Assembly: GCF_019399895.1 (NCBI RefSeq)
Contig: NC_091865.1
Span: forward strand, 5,213,001-5,277,000
Origin: Cardiocondyla obscurior
Lineage: Eukaryota; Arthropoda; Insecta; Hymenoptera; Formicidae
DNA length: 64,000 nt
Reading direction: 5' to 3'
Part shown: piece after piece, positions 23,051-33,756 of the stretch
Layout: each line of letters starts with the position of its first letter
How positions within the stretch are numbered: position 1 is the first letter of the stretch
Position numbers and translations under genes: made by a program
Notes under the pieces: generated by a model
Databases searched by the model: none
What the model was told of the DNA's origin: nothing
Seen by the model: only the letters and a program-made list of their open reading frames with translations

Positions 23051-23570
23051 TACAAAAGTTAATTCCCAGTTACCTTTATTCCCACTAGTATAATAAAATT
23101 TTCACTCTTAGCACGAAATATGCACACACGCTACACATCAAGATCGGTCATCAAATGTCAATCGTGAAAACTTATCCGGTTTTGTTTTGTTGCCTAGACA
23201 ACCTGCTCCGGTGCCTGTGGTTGATTCAGACAGTCTTCTGAATATTCAGACAGTCTTCTAAATTTCCAACCTGTTTCTGATTATTTAGACAAAATTGTCT
23301 TAAATTTACTTTTAGACACTCAAATCTGAAAATTCAGACATTAAATCTGAAAATTCAAACACTATTGTTGTCTAAATTTTAAGAAAATTTTTACAGTGTC
23401 TAATTTTTTAGACACCAACTGTAAATATTTTAGACAACGTGCCATTTTTCTAAATTTTAAGAAAAAATCTTTAATTATTAAAACAGAATTGTCTTAAATT
23501 TATTTTCAAACATTAAATCTTAAAATTCGGATACTTTTATTGTCTGAATATTCAGATATTTTTTACAGTG
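23051..23570 (-). repeat. CACTA-like right TIR
   Basis: This is the inverse partner of 15560-16078. It ends ATATTTTTTACAGTG. Confidence 0.85.
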
Positions 23571-23574
23571 ATAG

Positions 23575-24340
23575 TTTTCTCGCTTCTGATCGGCTGAATC
23601 GCTTTTAATTGGTTAAATTAACTAAAAATTACGCTTAAAGCATTTTGATTGTAAATTTTTGCAATTAAATATTGTTAACTTTTTTTTTTCGCTTTCTTGT
23701 ACTCTTTCCGCTTCTGATTGGCAAAATCTCTTCTGATTGGCTGAATTAACCAAAAAACGCGCTTGTAGCATTTTGGTTGTAAATTTTTGCAATTAATTTT
23801 TGCAATAATGATTGTTAATTATTTTTTTTTCTTCTGATTGGCTGAATCTCTTCAGATTGACTGAATTAACCAAAAAACGCGCTTGTAGCATTTCGGTTGT
23901 AAATTTTTGCAATTAATGATTGTTAATTATTTTCTTTCGCTTTCTTGAACTTTTTATTCTCTTTCGCTTTTTTGTACTTTTCTCGCCTTTGATTGGCTGA
24001 ATCAGCCAAAAATGCGCTAGTAGCATTGAGATTGTAAAGTTTTGTAATTAATGATTGTTAATTATTTTCTTTCCTTCTGATTGGCTGAATCGCTTCTGAT
24101 TGGCTGAATTAACCAAAAAACGCGCTTGTAGCATTTTGGTTGTAAATTTTCGCAATTAATGATTGTTATTTATTCTCTTTCACTTTCTTGTTGACAGTTA
24201 TCTATTCTCTATCGCTTTCTTGTACTCTTTCCGCTTCTGATTGGCTGAATCGCTTCTGATTGGTTGAATTAATCAAAAACGCGCTTGTAGCACTTCGGTT
24301 GTAAATTAACGCAATTGATGACTGTTATTTATTTTCTTTC
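23575..24340 (+). repeat. Irregular tandem array carrying about 11 CCAAT boxes
   Basis: Degenerate units of about 80-160 bp contain TTCTGATTGGCTGAAT once or twice each, then CCAAAAACGCGCTTGTAGCATT and AATTAATGATTGTTAA. ATTGG within CTGATTGGCT is the inverted CCAAT box in an NF-Y-like context. The array lies just outside the CACTA-like right end and just upstream of the candidate first exon at 24373. Confidence 0.7.
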
Positions 24341-24372
24341 TCTTGACGGTCCGGCACATTCGCCATTTTGAA

Positions 24373-24420
24373 ATGGAGGAAACTAAGATCAGAATAACAA
24401 AAAACGATTGCGTTTTATGG
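24373..24420 (+). CDS. Candidate first coding exon of an unidentified gene
   Basis: An ATG in the context TTGAAATGG opens a 16-codon frame (MEETKIRITKNDCVLW) that ends in phase 0 at a strong donor, GTAAGT. The preceding CGCCATTTTGAA resembles the YY1-type element often seen at insect and vertebrate promoters. A possible second exon lies at 24577-24618 (acceptor GCGCAG, donor GTAAGA) and stays in frame. I do not recognise the protein. It may belong to a host gene, or to a transcript leading into the Helitron frames downstream. Confidence 0.35.
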
Positions 24421-24689
24421 GTAAGTTTATAACAAGTTGTAGTAGTTACGGTGAGTTTCGTAACGTATATTTACATAGTTTGTGACGGCTGTCACTACAG
24501 CGAGAGTGAAATATTGTTTATGTTGTGGTTTGTGAGATTGTGAGATAGATCGCGTATAATTAACATTGACTGCGCAGATTGGGCTTAGGACTGTTCGTCG
24601 TGCATACAGTAATAACCGGGTAAGATACGTTTTCGCTTTTTCTTGCAATCCTCGCTTATTTTCTCGCTATGACTGTCATCAATTCTGTG

Positions 24690-25150
24690 TCGCTTTCTTG
24701 TACGAAGCTTTCGTACGCTCCGTTCCCTTCGCACGCTACGTTTTTTTCGCGCGCTCCTTTCTTTCCGTACGTTCCGCTTTTTCCGAGCTATCCGTTCTCT
24801 TCGTTCGCTTTGTTTTTTCCGAGCTATCCGTTCTCTCCGCACGCCCTGTTTTCTCCACGCTATCCATTCTATCCCTACGCTCCGTTTTTTCCGCGCTATT
24901 CGTTTTATCCGTAAGCTTCGTTCTATTCGTACGCTCCGTTCTCTCCGCACGCTACGTTTTTTTCGCACGCTCCTTTCTTTCTGTACGCTCCGTTTTTTTC
25001 GCGCTATCTGTTCTCTTTTCTCCGCGCTTTTCTTTTTTTCCGTACACTCCGTTCTCTTTGCAGGCTCTGTTCTTTTCACACGCTTCGTTTTTTCTTCGTT
25101 ATTTATTCTTTCCGTACGCTCCGTTTTCTCCACACGCTACGTTTTTTACG
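24690..25150. repeat. Minisatellite with 12-bp sub-period
   Basis: Variants of CGTACGCTCCGTTTTTTCCG and CGCGCTATCCGTTCTCT alternate over about 460 bp. The sub-period is about 12 bp, a multiple of three, so both strands show long low-complexity frames (Arg/Lys-Glu on the - strand). I do not call them genes. Confidence 0.7.
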
Positions 25151-25274
25151 TTATGAATGCAATTTCTTTTTTTTTTTTCAGATCGATTTGGAGGATTTTT
25201 TTTTATATAAAAGCGGTTGTGCGCTTATTTTTCTTTTTTTTTAGGTTGATTTGGAAAATTTTTTTTTAATAAAA

Positions 25275-25735
25275 GCGGTTGTGCGCTTACAATCGTAGGC
25301 GGCTGTGCGCTTACATACGTAGGCTGCTGTGCGCTTACAATCGTAGGCGGCTGTGCGCTAACATACGTAGGCTGCTGTGCGCTTACAATCGTAAGCGGCT
25401 GTGCGCTAACATACGTAGGCTGCTGTGCGCTTACAATCGTAAGCTGCTGTGCGCCAAAAAATATAGGCTGCATTTGCGTCAAAGAGTATAGGCCGTATTT
25501 GCGCTAAAGAATATAGGCTGCAGTTGCGCCTAAGAATATAGGCTGCATTTGCGCCAAAGAATATAGGCTGCATTTGTACCCAAGAATATATACTATATTT
25601 GCGCCAAAGAATATAGGCTACTTCTGTGCCAAAACATAGGCTATTTCCGTGCCAAAGATTATACGTTGTATCTGCACCAAAGATCATAGTCTGCTTTTGT
25701 GCCAAAAAATACAGACCGTTGTGTGCCTGCACAAA
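25275..25735. repeat. 24/25-bp minisatellite with paired units
   Basis: The first half alternates two 24-bp unit types (ACAATCGTAGGCGGCTGTGC and ACATACGTAGGCTGCTGTGC), which makes a 48-bp higher-order period. The second half drifts to AAGAATATAGGCTGCATTTG units of about 25 bp. It ends about 45 bp before the Ulp1-like frame at 25782. Confidence 0.8.
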
Positions 25736-25781
25736 ACGATTGCTTTGTTGTTTATAAATACAAATTAGTAACTTAAATAAC

Positions 25782-26795
25782 ATGTTTTCAAAACAAATAA
25801 AAGTCATTTTACAGCTTAAAAAAAAAGATAAAATTACTCGGGGAGATTGGTTAAATGATGTCCTTATGGATTATTTTAACAATCTGTTAGAAAACCATTC
25901 AGATTATAAACCTGTTTCAACGTGGCGGTTACAATTACCACAAACAATAAATCCTGTCTCTCCGAACAAAAAACATATACAAATATTATATAGTCAACAA
26001 CATTGGGTATGTACTTATTACAATACAAAACGTATATTTATTTATGATTCATTAAATTCAAACAATGTACATGAAGATCATTTGATAATGTTATCAAGGT
26101 TGTTTTTAACATATAATTTTCAAAAAAAGAATTCTATTATATTTCCTTCTGTTCAGAAACAATCAAATAGTGACGATTGCGGTGTTTTTGCCATAGCTTT
26201 CGCCATGTCGTTATTATTTAATATAAAACCCGAGAAAGTAAAGTATGATTGGAGTAAAATGCGTTTGCATTTATTAAAAATTTTTGAATCTAATATGATA
26301 GAGCATTTTCCACAAGATTTGCAATGTGGCGTAATACAGAAAGTGTTACCATTAGCTGTAGCAAGAGCAAAAGAGTTAGACGCAACAAAGAAACGTATAA
26401 AACGACAATATGATAAGAAGCAATTACAAAAATTAAATAATATTAATAAAAATAAACAATGTCAGCAAAAAGACAATGTACATGATAATGACCAAGTGAA
26501 TTATGCACAAAATTTAAGAACTCATAATTCTTTTGAGACATATGTGATACATATTTTATACAAACAAGGTATTACTAATAGTAATAAATCTTATATTGAT
26601 AAAAGATTGAAAGCAGAACAAATTGTTTGGTGGTGTCTCAATATTAGAGATACTTTTGTTTGTAATATGTATAAAATATTAGCTAAACTCAAAAAAAGAT
26701 CTGAAACATGTTTGTTTGTTGCTGCAGAATGTATTACAGTTGATGACAAAATAAGTGCATTTTGTGGTATATCTAGACATACAGCTTTGTCTTAA
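25782..26795 (+). pseudogene. Ulp1-like cysteine protease region of a Helitron polyprotein
   Basis: The frame opens with an ATG and GDWLNDVLMDYF, the substrate-groove start typical of C48 (Ulp1/SENP) peptidases. The catalytic set is visible: His in QHWVC, Asp in IYDSLN, Gln in VQKQSN and Cys in DDCGVFAIAFA. A basic linker and a second region ending in ISRHTALS follow before a stop at 26793-26795. Coding resumes on the same strand at 26805 and again at 28702, leading to Rep and helicase regions. I infer one polyprotein broken by stops and a DNA-element insertion. A separate protease gene is the alternative. Confidence 0.65.
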
Positions 26796-26804
26796 AATTA
26801 TTTC

Positions 26805-27457
26805 GTTGATTCGACGTATTGTGATATTAATTTATCTAAAGTTAATGTAACGGAACCTTTAATGTTAAATACGAGAGGACAAATTGTTAATACGTTATCT
26901 TTGGTAGAAGCTCGAACAAAAAAATCGTGGTTATGCGGTATTTTATGTAAAGTTAATGATCCGCTTCTAATCGAACGATATCAAAAATTGTTAGAAGCTA
27001 TAAATAAATGTACTTTGAGGAAAATTCCGGAACTAATGCAAAGAATTCACGATTGCAGTGTAACAATTTTTGATAAAAATTTAGAAAATTCTAAAAAGGA
27101 TCACGCACATAGCTGTTACTTTAATTTAAATCTTTGTAAAGCTATGTTTATTCCAGTTCAATTATTATCACCGCATTTCCCAAAAGTGAGATATATTAGA
27201 CGTTTGCTTTACCAACTTTATAGCTCTTATCGAAAAATGTTACAGTTGGACGAAGCATTAACTTGTGGTAAAGTTGATAAATTACAGGAAATTATACGTT
27301 TAGCACAAGAAATAGCGGATATATACAAGCATCAGCAAAGTGATACAATTATGAGCGATGATGATATTATTTCTAAATATCAAAATGCGTTTAAAGTTTT
27401 GAAGAAACATTCTCTTGATACACCACGATATATTTGTATATCGTGTAAAAGACTTTG
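26805..27457 (+). pseudogene. Helitron polyprotein, middle region of unknown fold
   Basis: This open stretch continues after the stop and frame change near 26795 and contains NTRGQIVNTLSLVEARTKKS and HAHSCYFNLNLC. It ends with RYICISCKRL at the edge of the element inserted at 27458. After that element is skipped, the reading resumes at 28702 through a single copy of the 8-bp duplication. Confidence 0.6.
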
Positions 27458-28693
27458 GGTAATTATGCATAAAAGGGTAGTCCTCTTCGATTTTGATGAC
27501 CTTGAGATATGTTGTCTTTCCCCTTCCCCGTTAAAAAAATATTCACTAAGAAAGTTTGAAAAATATAGCAGTTATTTGAACTATATTGACGGGGTATAAA
27601 TGATTAAATAAAGGTAAAAAAAAGTGTTATATACATAAATAAATATAAGTTTTTTAAAGTGCTAAATCGTTATATTTGTTATTTGTATATTTTTTATGCA
27701 TTAATGACGTGATTCAAAATTTAAATTTAACATTTCTTTAAAGTAAATACTGTGCTATAAACACGACTACGTCGACTTCGTAAATTTCTACCCAAATTCC
27801 TACAAATTTATAAAAATTATTAAATAAATATATATTATATATATTTAATATGCAATAGTTATAAAAAAATTAACTTACTTCGTGATTTAAATATCAAAAC
27901 CTATCTTTAACGTTGCGTCTTCTCTCGTTTGTATAGGCTTTTTTTAATGTAAACTTCAAGATTTCGTGTAGAAAGTCTTCAGAAATAGCATTTAAATATG
28001 CAAAATTAACGACAATCATTCGATTGTAATTCTTAAAATTTTTATTCCAAAATATTTTGCGTATAAATTTAGGCCATGTTTTTGCATCACCAATAACGTC
28101 TTGCACTGCAAGTCACGGGTTCTTATTTAATTGTTCTACTGTGTAGTCCATACTGGATTAATAGTCCACAAATATTTTATTACACGACGTTCACAACGTG
28201 AAAGTATTTCGATGACTGAGAAATTATAACTGGGTACCTAAAGTTACCTACTTTACTTAAATTATTTTCAAGTAAAAATCTAACGCGAATCATGTGTATA
28301 TACTAGCTTCTAATCTTGTTGATTATTTACACCCGGTTGTATTCAGTCCACTCGGCGTGTTCGTGCTTATATTCTATCATTCATTTCTTGTTACTTGTTG
28401 CTGCAAGACTGACATTAGTTACATTTTTCCAATTCCTAGTAATAACGATTTAGCACTCTAAAAAACTTATATTTATTTATGTATATAACACTTTTACCTT
28501 TATTTAATCATTTATATTCCGTCAATATAGTTCAAATAACTGCTATATTTTTCAAACTTTCTTAGTGAATTTTTTTTTAACGGGGAAGGGCCGACCTCTG
28601 AAAAGTAGTCAAGGTCACTCAGGGAGGTGACCTTGACAACATATCTCAAGGTCATCAAAATCGAAGAGGACTACCTTTTTATGCATAATTACC
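27458..28693. mobile_element. DNA element with 8-bp target duplication AGACTTTG
   Basis: This 1236-bp element has TIRs of roughly 210 bp starting GGTAATTATGCATAAAA and is flanked by AGACTTTG at 27450-27457 and 28694-28701. The right TIR has about 40 extra bases near 28590-28630, including an inverted pair CAAGGTCAC/GTGACCTTG. GG ends with an 8-bp duplication fit Merlin- or hAT-like elements; I cannot decide between them. It splits the Helitron frame. Confidence 0.8.
27894..28151 (-). pseudogene. Coding fragment inside the 8-bp-TSD element
   Basis: From an ATG at 28151 the - strand reads MDYTVEQLNKNP, meets a TGA, then continues open through DAKTWPKFIRKIFWNKNF and NFAYLNAI to a stop at 27894. 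It may be the start of the element's own transposase. I do not recognise the family. Confidence 0.4.
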
Positions 28694-28701
28694 AGACTTT
28701 G

Positions 28702-29500
28702 TTACGAGAAAAATATTTCTAAAGTTATTAATAAAGTTCAAACACGTAGAAGTAATCCAATTTGAAACGAGTTAATGGCATATGTAGATCAACAAAAAAT
28801 TAATCCTGAATATATGTCATTATTGTGATAAGAAATTTCGTAGCGGACTGTTGCCTGCTTATTGTATTCTAAATAATTTATTTGCAAATGATGTACCGGA
28901 GTGTGTATCTTCTCTTAACGAATTTGAGAAAATACTTATACAGAGAGCTAAAGCTTTTCAGACTGTGGTTAAAATGGGAACAGTTTTTCATAAGGTAATT
29001 CCAGAAAGACAAAAAATACAAAAAGTTAAAGGTTCAACTTTTCATTTACCAATTCCTTTAGAAGAAACTTTTAATAAATTATGTTCAAAAATTGATCCAA
29101 TAAATTTAAATCACGAATTACGTATCTTAGTTAGAAATATTCCAACTAAATCAAAAATTATTTGGGAAGATTTAGTGGATTAAAAAAAAATATATCAAGC
29201 TTTAAAATGGTTGAGAGTTCATAACTTTTTATATTCTGGCATTGTACTGCCCATAACACATGTTCAATTAAATTTAGGAAGTCTTAATAACGTAGAATTT
29301 CATGCACAAGAAACAAAAAATGATGCAGAAGCTCCATTTAATGAAGAAAATGTTTTAAATAATTCCAATTTGCAAACGCAAAAGATAGCAGATGATGAAG
29401 TTCCATTACATCAACGCAAGGCTATGTTGACTCAAAAATATGACAATGAGAGTTACTACGAGCAATATACTATATATTCATTATATGAAAAAAAAAAGAA
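28702..29500 (+). pseudogene. Helitron polyprotein, DUF6570-like region
   Basis: After the inserted element the reading continues with a frame change near 28828 and stops near 28760 and 29181. A CxxC pair (ICHYCDKKF) is followed by LPAYCILNNLFANDVPECV and LNEFEKILIQRAKAFQTVVK, the pattern of DUF6570 regions that precede the Helitron Rep domain. The next piece includes VHNFLYSGIVLPITHVQLN. This part is non-functional. Confidence 0.6.
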
Positions 29501-29518
29501 AATAAAACTGCTACTGCT

Positions 29519-31780
29519 TTGTATCAAATGTTAAAAATTCAAGATGTACCTTTGGATAATTGTGAAAAGAATTTGGATTTGATGTGTTTTCCAGATTTAT
29601 ATCCATTCGGTAAAAATGGACAATATGATGAAAAAAGACCAAACAAACTTGAAGAACATGAATTTATTAAATGTCGTTTGATGTCTAAGCATCCACAATT
29701 TAGACTGAATCAACAATACTTATTTTATTTGTTAAATAAAGCAAATATTCGTCAGTTAAGTCGTGGAATTTATCATAAAATGAATATAATTAATCCACAA
29801 AGCCGTTGTACGGCTGCGGAATATTTAGAAGCTATGTCGAAAGAACTGTTGGAGTCCAATTTAAATACTATATTTTCTGTACTTCGAAATACAGAGCAAT
29901 ATTGGCGTCGACCAAGAAGCGATTTAAATTGTATGGCTCGACATTACGGACCTGCAACATGGTTCTTAACGTTAAGTCCTAGTGAATGGTTATGGGACGA
30001 TTTAGGTGAATATATTCGTGAAGTTAAGGAATGGCAAGATTCTTTGTTGAGTACTAGTGTACTTGTTGCTAAAGATCCTGTATCAACGTCGAGATTTCTT
30101 GATAATAAATTTCGAGCGATGATAGATTTTATTTGTTTGAAAGATTTTCCGATCGGAGAAGTAACGCACTATTTTTGGCGACGAGAATATCAAAGTAGAG
30201 GCATACAACATTTTCACTTATTAATTTGGATAAAAAATCCACCAATTTTTGGAGAATCTTCTGTAGAAGAAGTTTTAAAATTTATTTTGCAATACATTAG
30301 CTGCAAAAAGCCAGATAAAAATATTGCACCATTATTGTACGGTCAACGACACAGACATAATGATTATTGTCTACGATCAAAAAAAGTAGGACGAAAAGTT
30401 ATTCGTAGGTGTCGTTTTGGATTTCCACGACCTGTTACTGAAACATTGTATATGAGAGATGTAGCAACTGCAATAGCAGGTAGAAAGCAATTGAAACATA
30501 AAAGTAGATTGTATGATCTTCCTAGAACAGAAGATGAAGTTGATATTAATGATTATAATTCCGTGCTTCTTACTGCATGGGAAGGAAATATGGATATACA
30601 ATTTATTAGTGAAAAGTCGACCTTGCTTACATGGTATGTTACTAAGTATGTAAATAAAGCGGGTAAAAGTGAGTTATCTAACTTCGATCTTGAGAATTTT
30701 AAAAATAATAAAAATAAATCATTGGGCAGTGTTCTCTGGAATTATGGTTTACGATCCTTAACTAATAGGGAATGTGGAGCTCTTGAAGCTGCAGATACAT
30801 TATTAAGCATTTCTTTATATGGAACCGATCGTAATACAACTATTAAATGGTTGACCGTTAATCGTATACGACAAAAAAAGTTAAAAAGTCGTAAAGAGAT
30901 TGAAGCTTTTGATAATGAATTCACAGATTTATTTTGTCCAGTTTTAGTAGATGATTATTATCCACAAAGAGTGAAAGAAATGGAATCTATGTCTCTTTAC
31001 GAGTTCGCCCAATGGTATGATATCACGACAATCGAGCCAAAGAATAATATACCTGAATATTATAAAATAGATAGTAAACATTTTCTTAAACGACGACGAT
31101 GTGCATGTCTTATTAATCACTATAAATACAATGTTGAAACACAGCCCGAAGATTACTTCTTTTCTTTACTGCTTATGTTTAAACCATGGCGAAATTTAGA
31201 CGATCTTAAAAATAATTGTGACACTTATGCAAAAGCATTTGAAAAAGCAAAATTACATCTTACAGAGGCATTGCAATATCATGAAAAAGTACAAGAATTG
31301 CAAAAAGCATTTGATAATGTAAAACAGTTGGTTCAGCAAGTTGATGAAGAATTACAACAAAAGAATGTGTCTCAGGATGATCCTGATAATCCGATTGATA
31401 TTCAAAATATAGAAGCTGGTGAAGCGATGCAAGATTTTAGAGATCTTGGTGAGAAAATAGATAATATCGATGTTTCAGAAATAATAGCAAAATTAAATGC
31501 GGATCAACTAAGAGTATTTGATAGAGTCATTGATACGGTAAGGTCGAAAGATTCGATATTACGTTTATATGTTAGTGGAGAAGGTGGAACTGGAAAAAGT
31601 TTCTTAATTAAAACGATTAAATGTTGGATTAAACATAATCTCAACAAAGATACCGCTTTAGCAGCACCTACTGGTATAGCAGCGTTTAACATTGATGGTT
31701 TGACTGTTCACAGATTACTTCAATTACCTGTTAAACATGGTCAGACTTTAAAGTATAAACTATTGTCTAATCTGTATTAA
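29519..31780 (+). pseudogene. Helitron Rep (HUH) domain and start of Pif1 helicase
   Basis: This is the longest Helitron frame, about 750 codons. The Helitron-like N domain begins near MCFPDLYPFG. The HUH endonuclease signature is in GIQHFHLLIW, and the Tyr pair is in TWYVTKYVNKAG, the residues that nick and join DNA in rolling-circle transposition. After a Gln/Glu-rich linker, the Pif1-family helicase starts with NADQLRVFD and Walker A VSGEGGTGKSFLI, then AAPTGIAAFNIDG. The frame breaks at 31780 and reading resumes in the next frame. Confidence 0.85.
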
Positions 31781-33181
31781 AAGTTTTACGAACTGAACTT
31801 AAAGAAGTTGTTCTCTTTGTAATTGATGAAGTGTCAATGATATCAAATTTGATTTTAATGTATATACATTTTCGATTGACAGAAATATTTGATACAAATG
31901 ACGTTGAAGATGGTTGGTACGGTAAAAAAACACATTCTTTTATTTGGCGATTTACTTCAATTGCCTCCTGTACGTAAAGATTGTATTTTTGCGCAATTAT
32001 CAAATGATAAAATTAACAAATGCATTGGTTCTTTAACTGCTATTAATTTGTGGTCTACGTTATTTCATTACGATAAATTGACGATTAATATGCGTCAGCG
32101 AGAAGACGATACATATAGGCAATTGTTGTCGAGAATTCGTATTGGTACATTGACAACGACTGATCGTGTCGTACTTGAAATTAGAAAAATAATTTTTAAA
32201 GGTGAGTCTTTGGAATCCAGATTAAAGGAATTATGTGATTTTATTAATAATTGTTCATCGGACGATGTTTGTCTACTACCTGCACGTCATATGTGTGACG
32301 CTCTTAATACAGCTATGTTAAATTGCATTGAATCGAAAGAGATATTACTAATTGCTGAAGATGCAATTGACTGTATTTCATATTTAAAAAAAAAAGTATT
32401 AAAAGTATTATCGAATAATGACGATGATAATTCAAAAACTGTTGGACTTTCAAAAGAAATTGTAATTAAAATTGGAACAAAAGTTATGATAAGACGTAAT
32501 ATTGATGCTTCTTTGGGTTTAGTGAATGGTACAATAGCCACAGTAGTTTCTGTTGTACGAGATGTATCTACCGATTGTATTGAAAAAATAAAACTTCTTT
32601 TACCCTCAAAAGTAGAATATTTTATTGAGAGAGTAACCGTCAAATTTGAAGTAATGGATAAAGCATTTGTTGTCAGAAAACAATTTCCACTGTGTCTGAG
32701 TTATGGAATAACTATTCATAAAAGTCGAGAATTGAGTTTACAGACTGCTGTTATTGACACAGGCAATTCTATATTTAATTGTGGTCAAACTTACGTTGCT
32801 TTATCTAGAGTAACATCTTTGGAAGGATTGCATTTGATAAACTTTGATCCTTCCGCAGTGACAGCTGACGTAAATGCTATTAATAAGTATAATCGACTAA
32901 GATATAAGTACAAACCAGAAGCAGAATTAATTTTTATTCAAAAAGAACGTTATCCCAAAGTGAAAGATATACCATGGGTAATGTCGAAACTAGTCGAAGC
33001 TGTTCAAGAGAATGATCAGCAGATTCAAACGTTACAAATAAATAACTTAGCCGAGGAACGATGGTCGATATCCCGCCATTATATTTTGCTTTTGACAGTT
33101 TCCTTAAAAAATGTTTGGGGCGCACCGCGCCTCAGGTCCCCGCCGGACGATCTTATGTCCGGCGTCCGGCCGATGGTGTGA
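31781..33181 (+). pseudogene. Helitron Pif1 helicase, C-terminal half
   Basis: Walker B (FVIDEVSM) is in a short frame at about 31784-31920. A second frame change near 31920 leads to LLFGDLLQLPPVRKD and onward to YVALSRVTSLEGLHLINFD. The motif V region reads TIHKSREL where HKSQG is usual, so a conserved Gln-Gly is altered. The frame runs past the helicase into unrelated GC-rich sequence before its stop at 33181. Confidence 0.8.
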
Positions 33182-33481
33182 CCGGAACGGTGCATCGCCA
33201 AGTGCACTGTTACAACCTAAAGAGTATAAAGTCGTGATCATCTTAATTGGTTTGCGTAGCGCGAGAAACAGTCGGATTCCCGGCGGTGCACGTATCAAAA
33301 ATGTGGCCGAACTTTACATAATGAGTCGCGAGCTAACGAAAACAATACATTGACGGTTAGAAATCAACTTCTAAACACATAATATTGTCTTATTTAAATT
33401 TTATTAGTAAAACCAGAGATTAATTTTTTTTCTCTTTGTTTCCTCTTTACTTTAAAATGTTTTGTATCGCATATTTTAATA

Positions 33482-33740
33482 TCACGAGGCACGGTAGTGC
33501 CTCGCGCCAATATAGGCGCAGCGTACTACCGTGCCTATTATACGCGAGACCAAGTATTGAGAAATTCGTACATGTTTGGATCTCGACAATGGCTGAACCG
33601 ATTGCTTTCTACATAGGTTTATTGTGTAGATTAGGGTCGATTTATATAATAAAAGTGTTTTTATTTTTTCGCTACGTTATTTACAAACGAAGATATCGCG
33701 ATGTAAAGTTTGCTTGCAAGAGTAAAATCACATTTTAACG
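33482..33740 (+). repeat. Structured palindromic module, copy B
   Basis: The stems are as in copy A, with two bases missing inside the loop (GCGCCAATATAGGCGC). It lies about 380 bp downstream of the last Helitron helicase motifs and may be part of a Helitron 3' region; that link is inferred. Confidence 0.65.
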
Positions 33741-33756
33741 TCGTCGTCGTCGTCGA

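Larger units (their letters stand above)
15560..23570 (+). mobile_element. CACTA/EnSpm-like element with ~520-bp TIRs
   Basis: The element begins CACTGTAAAAAATATC and ends with the exact inverse at 23570. Its TIRs are 15560-16078 and 23051-23570. Flanks are GTA and ATA, consistent with a 3-bp target duplication carrying one mismatch. The TIRs hold repeated palindromes TCTGAATATTCAGA and TTTAGACA motifs, likely transposase-binding sites. The interior carries a hairpin MITE, a zinc-finger transposase gene and a truncated LINE that contains a solo LTR. CACTG ends plus the transposase type point to the animal CMC/EnSpm group. Confidence 0.8.

Noticed and set aside
24566..25156. Long open frames on both strands over the minisatellite
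   Set aside because: They follow from a repeat period divisible by three; composition is low-complexity and no start context or domain supports a gene.
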